Shown: positions 47,119 to 59,639 of the stretch, piece by piece | Layout: every line of letters starts with the position of its first letter | Position numbering within the stretch: position 1 is the first letter of the stretch | Assembly (NCBI RefSeq): GCF_028640845.1 | Contig: NC_080546.1 | Location: forward strand, 33,309,520 to 33,373,519 | DNA: 64,000 bases | Origin: Ahaetulla prasina | Taxonomy: Eukaryota > Chordata > Lepidosauria > Squamata > Colubridae | Direction: 5' to 3' | Translations under genes and position numbers: made by a program | The notes under the pieces: model-generated | Told to the model about the DNA's origin: nothing | Database searches by the model: none | Seen by the model: only the letters and a program-made list of their open reading frames with translations

Positions 47119-50100
47119 ACAACAGGAACATAACTGCTAATAAGAAACAATGCAGAACTCTGAAAACAAAATATTGTAAATTTTGCCTTTTAAATAGGAA
47201 ATTTTGGTTATAGTTACTGCTACATGTACCAAACATTTTCAGAGAACACAGCAAATGCCAAATGTATATTTATTGCTACACTTCTGTTAGCACAGACCTA
47301 ACACCATCTACAAATTTAGCTCCTATATGTGTAATGGATGATGGGTGTGGCCTTGAACTTTGCAAAGATAGTCATACTTTCCTCTCCCAAGCCAACAAAG
47401 GTTTTTTGAATATACTCAGATAATAATTGACCAAACCAGAAAACTGTCTGTGCTTATATTGAGAGACATGACAGTTTAAAAACCCTGAGCAGTTGTACTA
47501 CAATGTTATAATATTATTTTAAAAAGCACTATCTTCCACTGATATACGAAATGTCTAAAGATTAATCACCAAAATCAAGAACAAAAAGTAACTCTTGCTC
47601 CTAATCTTCTCCTTCCTTCTCATTTTGAAGTCAAACTGACATTTTAATAACTGCATTCACATGTCGAACTTTACATTGTTCTTCATTTCTTTTTGTGCTC
47701 TGTGTGAAACCAAGGCACTGTTTAGATTTGATAGGACAGGAAGAAGATTCAAGCTCCTATTCTTCTATGCCTTCTACTAAAAGTCCAGTCAACTGTCTAG
47801 CTACAGCTGCTAATGAAAGACCTTCCCTAAGGAGTGACGTATGCTATATGTGTTTCATGAAGGGCTTGATGTGGTATGTCTGTTCTTTGGTTTTCCTTGT
47901 GCTTAGAACAGACATGTGCTTGCTTTGCTTTTGTTTGTTTCTTGAACGGGATGTGCTTTTGATTTGAGGCGGGAGAGTTTTATTTGGCAATTTCTTGTGC
48001 CACTGCAATCTTTTGGATGCCAAAATATATTCACAGAGAAAGACTACAAACCCAGTAACGTGTTTTTTTTTCATTTTAGTTATACCAGAAAAGAATGGCC
48101 AATGCATGAGATGCTGGATGGTTTTTCACCAGGAACATTCCATCATCTTTAATAGTTGGCCACATGGCCAGTGAACTGATGAAAGTTTTTTTAAAAATCT
48201 TTTTAATGTAAAGCAATTAGAATATAAATGTTTATAGTCCTAGTAGAATGGGGAAAGGGTTTTAACTATTTGAACATTGGCTTCAAAGTATACTGGATAT
48301 GGACCACCAAATTTTAAACAATTGGAACTCCTAAGACGGAGGGGAAAAAAACTAAATTAAAACTAAATTTCCTCATTACATATTAAACATCGAGCATGAT
48401 GCTAGAAATAAATTAAAAGCTAGAAATCATAGGCATTATTCTGTTTTCTCTTCAGATCATTTAATCTTTTACCTTTTTTCTAAAGAAATTATAGGCATTA
48501 AATTATGCTAATATAGTGCCATTCATATAGGTTACATTGTGTACAGTTGACTGATTAATCTCAGACTATTCAAAACTAAGCTCCTGAAGCACAGGCACAA
48601 TATGTTCCTGATTTTGTTTATGTTGACTGAAAACTGAGTACTTAAGTCTGAAGTTTCAGGATTGCAGTCTGAATTGATTAGGCTGAAGACTGAAGTTGAA
48701 TTTGACAAAGGTAGTACACAGGGTTAGTGGGAACATTGCCACAATCCAACACTGACATTGTCCCCTATTTCCCACAGTATGAAATCAATGATGTTGAATA
48801 ATACTGATTTCATAGGGGCTGTTGAAATCAAGAATATAAAAGAGGTAGTTCTTTTTTCTTTATTACAGATAAGAACAAGAGCCAGTATTTATAGGCAGAA
48901 ACAATATTGATCTGAATAAATAATCTAACTGGGTAAAATAAGAATGGAGAAGGAGGAGAAAAGGAAGGGGATAACATGGAAATTTCAGAAAGCATAATTT
49001 GGGAAAGTAATTTAAGATCCATTATACTTGCTGAAATATAGCATCAGCAAAACAGGATACTTATACATCTCTTAAAAATATGTATTTAATAAAGGAAAAA
49101 ATCATTATATGATTAATACTTCAAACTTGGAAGCTAAGAGGGAAACTTCATATGAGACTCATGGAAATGCAAAAAATGTTTCTTTTAAAATGTAACATTT
49201 AAATATTTGGACATGAAATATTTGAAATATATATTGCTTGAATTGATTTTTTTTCTTTTAATAACTTTTGTGTAGCTCTGCATAAATCTTTATAGAACAT
49301 TTTAAAAGAGTATGCATACTATTTATAGAAGCAAGCAGAACACCTGAAATACTGCACAAAGTCCAGATTTTTAAAATTATGCTTAACAATTATTTTCGCG
49401 TTAAACTTGGTTAATGTGTGCTACTTTCTGATAATTTTGCAGGCCAATTTTAATACATTAAGTTACATTAGGGAAGAGATTAATATCTTTAATTCGCACT
49501 AAAATTGACCACAGCAAAATTAATACTATACCAAGTATGCTATCATACCTCAAATAAATAAAATCTCTTGGCAGTCATTCTGATTTAAACATAGAAGCAG
49601 ATGTTAAGGTGAAGACAATCAAGTATAAAACAAAATAATATCTGGAAATAACTGAATGACACAACAATTGTATAACTATACTCAGTAGAATGTTTTCTAT
49701 CATAATACTATACACCTTAAACGTAAAAAGAAAAAAATCAGCTTGATCCTATTAAATAAAATTATGTTATCAAATTTGAGAACATAATGTGTACTCAGAA
49801 TAGAAGGAAATCAAGATAATTACATATCCTGGATTTGCTTTATAAGTTCTCAAAAAAAATTACTACTTACTCTTTGAAGAAAAATGTTTATTGCAGTTCT
49901 TAGTTCTAATGTAAAGAGCTAATAGAAAATGATTTAAAATTGTTAGAAAGAAAAAAGAAAACAAGCAGAGAACATACAATATTGAAACAAGCATTAATAT
50001 ACAACTCCATCTACCCTTCACTGCACATTTAGCATTATAGTTCCCCAAACATTTGATGACTTTCTTTAAGAGTGGGCTAATTAAAAAAATAAAATGCTGG

Positions 50101-51021
50101 CAGCATTCTGTGTTGGTGACTAGTAGTTCATTTATTACACTAGCTTGCTATAAATATACTGCTCCTTTTTAGATAATGCACCATGCAGCAAGCTTTCTGT
50201 TCCAAGAAAAAAAAACTGGTCATTCATGACAGGAAAAGAGAAGCAGGAAACAACCTGTGCAGAGAAATTTTTACTAATTGCAATCTTCAAAGCACATTCA
50301 TTCATAAATGGGGTTGGTTGCAAAATGATTGTCAATGACTGAGTTATTCTATATTAAATTCCACAAGATTTAAATTTATGTTTCTTATCTATGTGATCAC
50401 TTAGATTCAACACCAACTTGATGGTTCTTAATCAAAAAGTTTAATGTCAAAAATAAGTGTGCTATCGATTCACACCATTATTCAAACCTCTACAACTTGA
50501 CTTTCAATATTGTACAAATTGCCACTGGGAATAATCTTGCTTCTCTCCAGGACCATTGTAGACCTGCATTTTTAAATTAAAGAAATAAGTTCCGCTACTT
50601 TTTTTTGTCTAGCATTTTTTTTAGAAAATCTAGACTTTGTTGGGCGAGGCTCCTTAATAGTTATACCTATTTAAAGTTTGTATATCCAAGGATGAGAAGA
50701 TAAATTCATTTGTATGATTGAAATTATACTGAACACAAATTCATTTAAAAGCATAAGAATTCCCAAATGTCATAGGTAGAGTGCTAAAATCTACTGTACA
50801 TACAACCTGCATCCCTTTTAGACATGAAAAAAATAAAGTAGCAAGTTTAAGAGAACAGTAGCTGACCTAGCTTTCATTAGAACTTCTCTTTAAATTAATC
50901 CAGCAGGCTCATGACATGCTGATTCAAGGTAGGAAGAGAGTCTGAGTAGCCGAGAAGCAGCAGGAGAAGTCAACTTGTGATCAGTTGTAGAAGGCTGAGG
51001 AGCAGGATTTATCTTGGTGAT
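47113..51021 (-). other. DCLK1: Probable DCLK1 3' untranslated region / intergenic
   Basis: About 3.9 kb lies between the DCLK1 stop and the distal - strand AATAAA. Long, AT-rich 3' UTRs are usual for DCLK1. No retained ORF was accepted here, and no clear transposon was recognised, which is unusual for this window and fits a transcribed, constrained region. The exact boundary with the NBEA 3' UTR is unknown. Confidence 0.4.
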
Positions 51022-51099
51022 TTACTTCACATCAGCTTGACCTGGGATTTGACAGCGCTTGTTGCAAAATATCTGATTTTCTTTATCTAGAGCTGTGTT
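51022..51099 (-). CDS. DCLK1: DCLK1 terminal coding exon with early stop
   Basis: On the - strand, the acceptor ACATTTTAG at 51100-51108 opens an in-phase exon encoding NTALDKENQIFCNKRCQIPG then QADVK and TAA (51024-51022). It matches the mammalian alternative tail that begins NTALDKEGQIFCSKHCQ. As I recall, the mammalian form continues for several dozen proline-rich residues, so this tail is short. In the same frame, sequence stays open for 43 codons after the stop (to TAA at 50892-50890) and is rich in Pro, Ser and Thr. It was missed by a simple ORF search because it is short and has no start codon. Confidence 0.85.
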   Translation of the reverse strand, partial: NTALDKENQIFCNKRCQIPGQADVK

Positions 51100-51389
51100 C
51101 TAAAATGTAAATTTTTAGAAAAAGGTAAATCACATCACTGACAAGTGTTATATGTACATGTAATAGTATTTTTAAAAATGATACATGCAAAGTCTGAAGA
51201 AAAGGAAAAGTAACTTCTAAGATCTTTTTCAAAGGTGTGAGGTTGTGGATTGTTTGGAAAGTGGTTTCTCACATGCACAGCATTAAGAAGAATTGCATGC
51301 CCAGATTGGGCATGCTGCAGATCCCATCAGTCAAAGAATGATGACTAGCGGAAACTAGAAGACAGGTTTTTTTCTGCTGCAGGCTCTTT

Positions 51390-51715
51390 CTTATGGAATA
51401 TTCTCTTCTCAAAGATTAGAATGGCCCAAACCCTGTTGGCTTTTCACAAAGCTTTAAAAATTTGGCTATGTATCGGGGCAGGGGCTTGGAATGTGTGAAG
51501 GGTCCTGTTACTTGGCTAACTATCATGCCTACTGTTTCTACTTATTTACTTTGTGGCTGTTTTTTAAATTAAGTTTTTTTAAAAAAATACTTTGTTTCAT
51601 AATTTTAGACTTGTAAGCCACCTAGAGTCAAGTGATTGAGTTGGGTAGCTTCAGAAATTGAATGAATGAATGAATGATATGATATGATATGATATGATAT
51701 GATATGATATGAATG
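51390..51715 (+). mobile_element. LINE 3' end with (AATG)n(ATGAT)n tail
   Basis: Contains GTAAGCCACCTAGAGTCAAG then TTGAGTTGGGTAGCTTCAGA, the common amniote LINE terminus, followed by AATG repeats (51658-51676) and ATGAT repeats (51675-51711). Confidence 0.65.
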
Positions 51716-52099
51716 AATCTCCCAAAAAGGCATGGATTTGGCCATATAGTCACCGTATGTCAAGGTGAATTTAAAGAGACAGGTATTTAGAACATTGTCA
51801 CTTAGAATATAAAACTGTTAAATGGAAAATTTATCCATACAATGAATAAATGAAAAAAAGAGTTATGCATTTGTGGAACTAAAACAAATCCTCTTTGGTG
51901 ACATGAACAGGCAGATGGATGTAAAATAAAAAGTGACTTGGCTATTTGGATATCCAAGAATGAATGAGAATTGAGACTTGTAGTACATGCTTATTAAATA
52001 GTCTGTTCGTATCAAAAACATAATTCACTTGTATGTCTATCCATGTGGCAGAGGAATAAATATAAATTTAAAAGCATGATTAATGTGATTATGAGGAAA

Positions 52100-53820
52100 G
52101 ACTGAGAATTAATGAAGGATATACCCCAGATAAGAAATTCAGGATGTGGGACAGACCATTATTTGCTACTTTCATGGGCAAAAGCTATGTGAATTTCCAC
52201 ATAATGAATCGAGAATTGACAGAGGACATGGATATTACTTTCAATAGTGCAAGAATTAGGACTACCACTGAAAGGTGTACAGTAAGGCAATGGGAACATG
52301 AAAAAAGTTACTTAGTGGAAAAATGACATGCAAAAGGATGAAAAGCAAATGCATATAAGAGAACAATTGCTGAAAAAATGAAATTTCACTGTCATATAAT
52401 GATTGTGTTATATAATGTGTATATACAGAAAGAAATAAAAGATTATGATTAGAGTAACAATAACATAAAAACCAGAACAATTTCAAAAGAAAGAAAAAAT
52501 TACTTTGGAAACGAGTGAAAAGGATTAAACAGAAAGCCTTCGGAAGTATGCTATAAATAGTTCATTTTTTCCCAAGAAACGGAAGTTATTATATAAACAA
52601 ATAGAAAAAGTTAAGGTTGCAGGTGTGGACAGTGTGGTTGTATAAATGTTAAAATATGGATATTTGTCTGTTCGGGAAAAGGTATGAATCTTTTAACATA
52701 CATATGCCATATGGTTTGAAGAATGTGGTTAGTGTGAAGCCACATAGTTGGTAATGAAATGCTTATAAGTGAACAAGCACCAAGGACAGTAACACGAGCG
52801 AATGGAAAAGCTACAAGGTACTGGCTTCTTAAGATTTTGGTGGAAATTCTGAGTGAAAGGGTTAAATGTGATGTGTCAATGGGAGAATGCAGTGCCTCTT
52901 TCTGCCAGTCACAATATGTGTAGACCAGATATTTTGTCCTTCAGAAAATCATTATCAATGTATAGATGTAAGAAGGAAAGTACATTGTACATATGGTTGA
53001 TTTCAGGCAACTGTACAATAGAAGTGAATAGATTTGGATTATGGAATATTTTAAGCAAGTATTGTTGAGGTTTGGCTGCTGAATGTGGGATATGATGGAA
53101 TGAAGCATGGATGAGAATAAATGGAATACTTACAGAATGGCTCTGTATTTTAGCAGACAAATGATAGCAATAGCACTTAGACTTATACATTGCTCCATAG
53201 TGCTTTACAGCATCTCTGAACGGTTTGCAATCTCAGCATATTACTCTCAACAATCCTTATTTTATTGAAGGCTAAGTTAACCTTGAGCTGGTCAGGATCA
53301 AACTCCAGGCTGTGGGCAGAATTAGCCTGCAATACTGCATTCTAACCACTACACCACCAGGGCTCAGATAGACACTGATGGAAGAACTATGATAGTAATA
53401 TTGAGAGTTGTTAGTTGGGAATGTAATATGCACACACTTGTTATGAAAATGGTCCCATGATGTTGGCTAAGAATTTGAATGGTTTATTGGAAATTTTACA
53501 TAAGCCATAATAATGCCATATAGAGTATGAAGCCAATATACCAAAGTCCAATATAAATTGTTTTTGTTGGAAAAAATGGACCACACAATTTATAAGATAT
53601 AAATTAATGGTAAAAATTATGAATTTGTGTTGTTTAATAAAATCTTTGTTGCAAATGGGGAAATGTTGAATGTGCAAGTGATGCTAAAGAAGATAATAGG
53701 TAGTATCCAATATGGAAGTAATGAATGCTTTTTGGAAGACACAAAAATGAATAGATAGAAAAATATATTTCTCTCCCTACTTTATTATGTGGAAGTGAAA
53801 GATAAGATACAATTTTTCTA
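52100..53820 (+). mobile_element. Decayed LINE split by a SINE
   Basis: Scattered + strand matches to a non-LTR reverse transcriptase: KVAGVDSVV and MLKYGYLSVRE near 52612-52680, NRFGLWNILSKYC near 53026-53066, and GEMLN-like sequence near 53656. Many stops and frameshifts. The reading resumes on the far side of the SINE at 53166-53368. Clade not determined. Confidence 0.5.
53166..53368. mobile_element. Squamate MIR/L2-type SINE
   Basis: Begins AGCAATAGCACTTAGACTTA and ends TCTAACCACTACACCACCAG plus GGCTC; the same layout as 62734-62952. Inserted in the LINE remnant around it. Confidence 0.75.
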
Positions 53821-54680
53821 TCATAAAATTTAACCCCATTATAGGTCCTTCAAATAATATAACATTCATGTTATTACTCTGATTTTTGTTTCTCAATTGT
53901 TTCTCAACTGTGTTTGATATTTTTTGAAAAATAAAAATCTAAGAATAGACTGTAACTAGTTTTATAATTGGAGTTATAAACCCCTAATATGAATTTATTT
54001 TCTTTACATTAAGTGAGCATGTGACCGAAACGAGCACATGGCAACAAATTAAACTAAGCTTTTACAAAAAATTAACTGAAGGAGAAATTTTACTTCATAA
54101 TGGTTCACTAGTAATAATAATTTTCATGGCAGATGTAAGATTTTAGGCTTTATTTCAGATGGAGAAAACAGCACTTGGCTGGTCATAATTACATATTTAG
54201 AATATTTTTTTCACGATACACTTTTTGTATGAGCAGTTCTAGAACCACAATCTAGAAAATATTAAAAATTCAAACACTGCTCAGGTAACATACATACATT
54301 AAGCTAAGCAATGCAGCACCCACTACTTTCTCACTAATCTACAGATTTTAAAAATATAAAAAATAAAATATTTTGTGAGTTAACTCATAAATAATGTCTA
54401 ACGTAAAGGTATTACTCTTTTTTTCTTTAAAATTGGCACCAAGGATGTTGTGTAAAATAATGATTGTGGCCAATGATTGAGAAGATTGCAGACAAAAGGT
54501 GTGAATATTCTATCAATTGTTTTGACCAGTCAGATTGAGTTTGTGGTCAGTTGCTGGCTGCTTTAGGAATATGATTACAGAAATGCAAATCCATGAGTAC
54601 ATGATGATAATAGAAAGTGATTATCATAAATTAGCCAAGCAAAAGCTCTCAAGCAATTTCAGAACTATACCTGTGCTATT

Positions 54681-54727
54681 GAGGAGGAGGAGGAGGAGGA
54701 GGAGGAGGAGGAGGAGGAAGAGGAGGG
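54681..54727. repeat. (GGA)n microsatellite
   Basis: Purine-only GGA triplets, followed by further A/G-rich sequence to about 54768. The arginine-rich ORF here is an artefact of the repeat. Confidence 0.95.
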
Positions 54728-55999
54728 GAAAGAAAAAAGAAGAAAAAAAAAGAGAGGAAAAGCCCAAGGTTGTTTTTTGGGGGGGGCTTTCAAATCTGTA
54801 AAAATAGAAAACAACATGCAGCAATATTGAAACGCTTGAATGGTGCAAATATATCAATGCAATGAAAGCTTGTTGCATGATTGTACTGCATCACTTGACA
54901 AACTTTTCTGTCCAAGATTGTTACAAGGTTACTTCTCCTTTTCTTTCAAACCAAGAATCTTTTTTTTTTAATTGTGGCAAAGAAGCACTGTAATTAGTAC
55001 ATACCATTGCCTTGGACCTATTCAGAGGAAAGCAGCGCAGGCATTGGGAGAAGAAGCAAAAGAAGGAAGCAACGGACAGACACTAGACTTACTGGAAGCA
55101 GAACCAATAGCATTGCAACATTTATAAATGTAAATAAATCATTTCAATATTCAAAAAGCAGCACTGAAACCTTCCTTATATGACCTTTATAAGAATCAAA
55201 AGAAGAAAATTGCAAGCCATTCTAAAAATGTGTTTTTTTCTACTTCTATTAAACAATGTTTTTGAGCACAATTTTTTGAGCAGAAATAAAAATGAATTTC
55301 ATTCAAGACAGTCATGTGAATGGCTGTAAATGTAGCTGTATTCACTTGATAAATTGAGATAATTTGTTTTTATTATATTGTATGTGCTGTACTCTTAGAC
55401 TAAATAAATTTCATTTAATTTTTTTTCTGTGGTTGATAAAATAGTTCCTTTGGATATATTCCTTGGATTCTACCATATCTTATTGTTTTTACACACATAT
55501 TTTACACAGAAATTACAATTCTTAGCAGACAATTAAAATACCATGACAATCTGCCAGCATTTTTGTAAATAAATCTGAAAAGTCACACATGACACTCTTC
55601 TTCTGATTACATGGTGGAAAATGAACACAAATATCCTTCATATGAGAATAGGAGGAAGCAATTTGGCTTACCTACACCTAGCAACATAATTCAACTTGCA
55701 ACTTTATTCAACTTATCTTGATATAATTACTGTTTTTTAGTTCTCCAAATATTTTATTTTTTTAAAATGGCTGAATTTCAGGGTTTAAAGGAGTGGACTG
55801 AAGGCCAAAACAGTCTATTACCATTTATTTCCATGATCAGTCAGCTTAGGGCAAAATTCTATGGGGTTTTGATGTTGTTAAGGCATTCCCCTGAACAAAA
55901 TCCTTCCAAAAAATGGGTTCTATTCCCAGCCACTTTTAGCTATGTCTGGTGTGACCCTCAAGCTGAGAGACAATGTGTTCCTTTCTACAATTAAAACTA

Positions 56000-56374
56000 C
56001 AGTTAGTTCTCAACTTATCACTTGTCGCTTAGCAACTGTTTAAAGTTATGGCAGATCTCCCCAGGGCTACTTATGGCCCAGATTCAAAGTTGTTCCCCCC
56101 CCCAGGTCACATGATCACATTTGGGGTGTTTAGCAATTATCCTGCATTGTGACCATTTGCAGCCTCGTTCAACCACATGACTACAATTTACAGCATTTTT
56201 TGCTGAAAACCGGCATGTACTTCCAGTTTCCAGCAAAAGTGCCTAATGGACAAAATTGATTCACTACACAACCATGACATTCCCTTAACTGCAAAAAAAG
56301 GTCATAAAATCGGGCAACGGCACATGGTGACTAGTTTAATAATGGCTTAATTATCATAAGTCAAGGACTATCTG
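56000..56374 (+). mobile_element. TIR-family DNA element, both ends present
   Basis: Left end CAGTTAGTTCTCAACTTATC and right end (reverse complement) CAGATAGTCCTTGACTTATG form inverted repeats. Internal GGTCACATGATCACATTTGG is shared with the family. No clear target duplication. Confidence 0.7.
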
Positions 56375-57423
56375 CATTCAGATTCTTCTAAGTCTCAAAT
56401 TGCTTAATGGACTTTGGCTTAGAACTCAATTTTACATACTATAATTTAGTTCTTGGGATAATAGCCTTTACCAGCAGGGAGAAGATAAGGAAGGATAAAT
56501 GGAAGTTACAATTACAAGTGTGCTTCATTGCCTAGAAGCAAAGCCAGAAGGCTAGAAATTTGAAAAAACAAAAACAAAAAACCAACCAGAACTTCACATC
56601 AAAAAGAAGCCAGAAGCTGAATTATATTTATGACTAGAAACAAACTTAAAGTATGTGCAAATTTGCAAGCAGCTGTGAGTTAGCATTTTAAAATAACTCT
56701 AATAATGGATTTTATACCAGGTTTTGCTTCAGGATTATCCAAAGTCTCAAATACAAAACATTGAGTTTTGAAGTCTCTCAGACTGTCAAGTCAAACTGTC
56801 AAATAAAATGCAAGCAAAACAATCAGCCTGTATTATTTTTCTTTGCTCCTCAAATTAGTCTATTTCATCCTAATATAAAACATTAATTTTAAAGCTGGTA
56901 CATGTTAGGAAAAATTAAACAAGAAATGATAGAAAAATTAAAATTTCTTTCTCCATCCCCCAGAACTTTGTTTTCTTCAACCTAAATTTGGTCAGTATGT
57001 CTAGCAGTCCTGGAAATACCTATTGGTGCTGCATTTTAATGATTTAGTGCAAATAAAAACTGACTGCTAACATAAATAGCATCTTTAAGAACTTTATTGC
57101 CAATAGGATATATTTCATGAGATAATTTTTTTTCCAGTGCAAATGTAAAAATTAAAGGACAGCTGATTAGGCTGAATTGTGGTAAATCATTTGAGAAGCA
57201 CTGTTTATATTGGCTTAATTGCACAATTTTTAAACAGAACAGTTTTGTCAAATGTTTAAATTTTCTTAAAAATGCATCGATTGCACAAAGAGACATCGAC
57301 ACAGCCATAAAATATGCACTATTACTTTGTAATGAAAAATAACTTCAAAACTGTATCTCTTCTGGAAAGAGTTGGAAATATCAAATTAGTAAAATAATTG
57401 GTAGAAATGATGCACTCGCTTAC

Positions 57424-57540
57424 CATGATAATAGACACTCCTGCATTTTGGTTATTCTGTTTGGGAAGTGTGTTGTTAAAGTGCTGCTTTAATTTACCTG
57501 TTACTTCAGCTTGCATATTATTTTCTTGAGAGGCATCATC
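57424..57540 (-). CDS. DCLK1: DCLK1 exon: post-kinase regulatory segment
   Basis: This 117-nt exon (39 codons, phase 0 both ends) follows a pyrimidine tract and AAAAAG acceptor and ends ATCATG|GTAAGC. It encodes DDASQENNMQAEVTGKLKQ, then HFNNTLPKQN and NAGVSIIM. In CaMK-like kinases this segment packs on the C-lobe as an autoregulatory helix. The NNQNAG stretch differs from mammalian STTTG as I recall it; the rest is strongly conserved. Confidence 0.95.
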
Positions 57541-58154
57541 CTTTTTAAAAAAAAGGAGAACACTGTTATTCAACAAAGAAGCATTGGAACAACACAAAAA
57601 TTAGCATAGAGACAAACGTCCAGATGAAGAATCCATGATAAAATGAACAGACACACCATAAAAAGGGACCCATTTTGTAGACTTTTATCTGAATCTCTTT
57701 TTCTTTCTTTTCATCTAGTCATATTCAGGAGAATACTACTAATCACTTACTGAGCTTCTCGCCACTCTCTTTTGAACTAAAAGCTTATATTTGCCATTAA
57801 ATTTTTTTCATTCTTTCAAGAGCAATGTCTTTTATTTAAAGAAGTCCATCCAACCCCTTCTATACCTTCTATATCTATACCTCTTCTATAATTCTATACC
57901 TTCTTTACCTCTTCTATAATTAGCAAAGATATTAAATGTGGGGAGGGGGGTTTGTTGAACCATTAAAAAAATAGCCAGATCAGTATAAGTAAGCACATTC
58001 TGCTCCAATGACTTTGTTATTAAGTGAAATGGTTGCTAGGTGAACACATGAAAGAGAGAGAAAGGGAGGAGGGGGAGAGATAGGAAGTGAAGATCACTAG
58101 TTGCTGCCATCTTATTCAGATAAAGTTCTTTCCTACAGTGTCCTGTGCCTCACC

Positions 58155-58189
58155 CTTTTCTTTTCTTTTCTTTTCTTTTCTTTTCTTTT
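58155..58189. repeat. (TTTTC)n microsatellite
   Basis: Seven tandem TTTTC units on the + strand. Confidence 0.95.
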
Positions 58190-58520
58190 TGCCCTCTCAC
58201 AGGGCAGACATATTGCTTAAACAACCTAAAGTGATTTTTTCCTGAAAAACAGTAGGTTCCTAAAAAGAGCGAACTACAAATTAACAAGCTCAGCTCTATG
58301 ACCTTAATTAGTATATTAGAATCCTCTGGCAGGCTACACTGCTGCCTGAAACTGACCAGACCTTAAACAGTTTCACATTGAAAGTTTTTATTGTGAGTGC
58401 ATCAACTTTGGCTCTAAATACATGTATCGATCAGAAAATGATTTTTATTACCATATTTGCAAATGGTGGCTAAGCAAGCTAATTGCTAAATAAAGAGTGG
58501 CTGTAGGTTATATTATACAG

Positions 58521-58831
58521 CAGTGTTGGCGAACCTTTTCGCAAAGCGGGACAATGCGCGTGGGAGCTCTGGAAACCAGAAGAGCACCTCCTCGGCTTGC
58601 ACACACAGGTGCACCAAAAACTGGAAGAGCAGTTTCCCTGCATGAAGCTGAGCTTCCAGTTTCCGGCATGCGTCACCTGGTCTTCCGATTTCCAGTGCTC
58701 CCACACGTGCAAAGACCAGCTGGCCGGTGAGCGTGTGAACCCAGAAGAGCAACGGGTGACAGCTGACATGCCCGGAGCGATGGCTCTGCGTGCCACTTCC
58801 AGCAAGACGTGCCATAGGTTCACCATCATGG
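58521..58831 (+). mobile_element. hAT-like element with GGCGAACC end
   Basis: Left end CAGTGTTGGCGAACCTTTTC; right end ATAGGTTCACCATCATGG is its imperfect inverse. Flanks TTATACAG and CTATAGAG match at 6 of 8. The GC-rich interior produces several incidental ORFs on both strands. Confidence 0.7.
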
Positions 58832-58936
58832 CTATAGAGGCACAACTTAATCTATTTCAAGTGTTCAAGTGTTTAATATTAGTATAGCTTTTTAATTTTT
58901 GTTTAAATGTGTAATATAATAAAATATTTTACTCAC

Positions 58937-59017
58937 TGATACCCAAGGATGGTTTAATATCTGAGCAGCTGTATATCGTTCTTCCACATTTACTTGTAAC
59001 ATCAGACTAATTAATTC
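58937..59017 (-). CDS. DCLK1: DCLK1 exon: kinase subdomain XI
   Basis: This 81-nt exon follows the acceptor GTTCCTCAG and ends GTATCA|GTGAGT; both junctions are in phase 0. It encodes ELISLMLQVNVEERYTAAQ then ILNHPWVS. The arginine in EERYTAAQ is the conserved subdomain XI residue that pairs with the APE glutamate, and HPWV is the standard kinase-end motif. It was too short to stand out as an ORF and was found from protein similarity and splice sites. Confidence 0.95.
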
Positions 59018-59639
59018 CTGAGGAACAACAAAAAGATGAAAAAAAGATTCAGCACAATGCACTTTGTATTAAACAAAGGAGTAGCAAACCCCCAAAGCTG
59101 GATAAGCTGCCAAGGACTTGGGCTAACACAGCAGCACATACAGTAGCACACAAAGAAAGAAATGTGAGGCTAGGATGATAACTCAAAGAGTTTTGCAGGA
59201 AGACATAACACTATGTGATGCCAGGCAAATTCTTAGATATTACTACACCAAGTAGTTAGGACCATAAATAGAATCTGACAGGCATCACTGATACACTGCA
59301 AGACTATAACCTACTCTAAAGGGAAAGAGCAAATGTCACTGTAAAGAGGGAAAAAAGGAGGATCCAAGAAATTACAGAGATGTCAGCTTTACATTCCTAC
59401 TAGGCAAGATTCTTTAAAGATTATTAAATAGCATAAGATTGTTGTGAACATTTGCATAAGCAAGTTAACAGAAGCCAAAATATGCCATAAATAAACCATG
59501 CCAGCCTAACTTCATCTTATTTTATTAAGAGTTATCAGCTTGATATAATGAGAGTCAGCCAGGCACATTATGTACCTGGCCTTCAGCACAACTCTCAATA
59601 CAAATTATCAAGAACGTATCCTTAATGAAATTATAAAAT

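Larger units (their letters stand above)
51100..57423 (-). other. DCLK1 intron: contents
   Basis: Intron of 6.3 kb. It holds a LINE 3' end with microsatellite tail (51390-51715), a decayed LINE split by a SINE (52100-53820), a GGA microsatellite (54681-54727) and a TIR element (56000-56374). I could not find an alternative terminal exon encoding the other known DCLK1 tail. Confidence 0.75.
57541..58936 (-). other. DCLK1 intron: contents
   Basis: Intron of 1.4 kb with a TTTTC microsatellite (58155-58189) and a hAT-like element (58521-58831). Nothing else was recognised. Confidence 0.8.

Noticed and set aside
47695..48152. Two + strand ORFs downstream of NBEA with a good acceptor (TTTTTTTTCATTTTAG), looking like an extra two-exon gene or alternative NBEA end
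   Set aside because: Joining the only GT donor (GAC|GTATGC) to that acceptor changes frame and stops after a few codons. No family resemblance, and the region fits a 3' UTR.
54535..54801. Arginine-rich 88-codon ORF
   Set aside because: Produced by translation of the GGA microsatellite.
58479..58887. Several overlapping ORFs of about 80-116 codons on both strands
   Set aside because: They lie inside a GC-rich hAT-like element, in all frames, without any domain.
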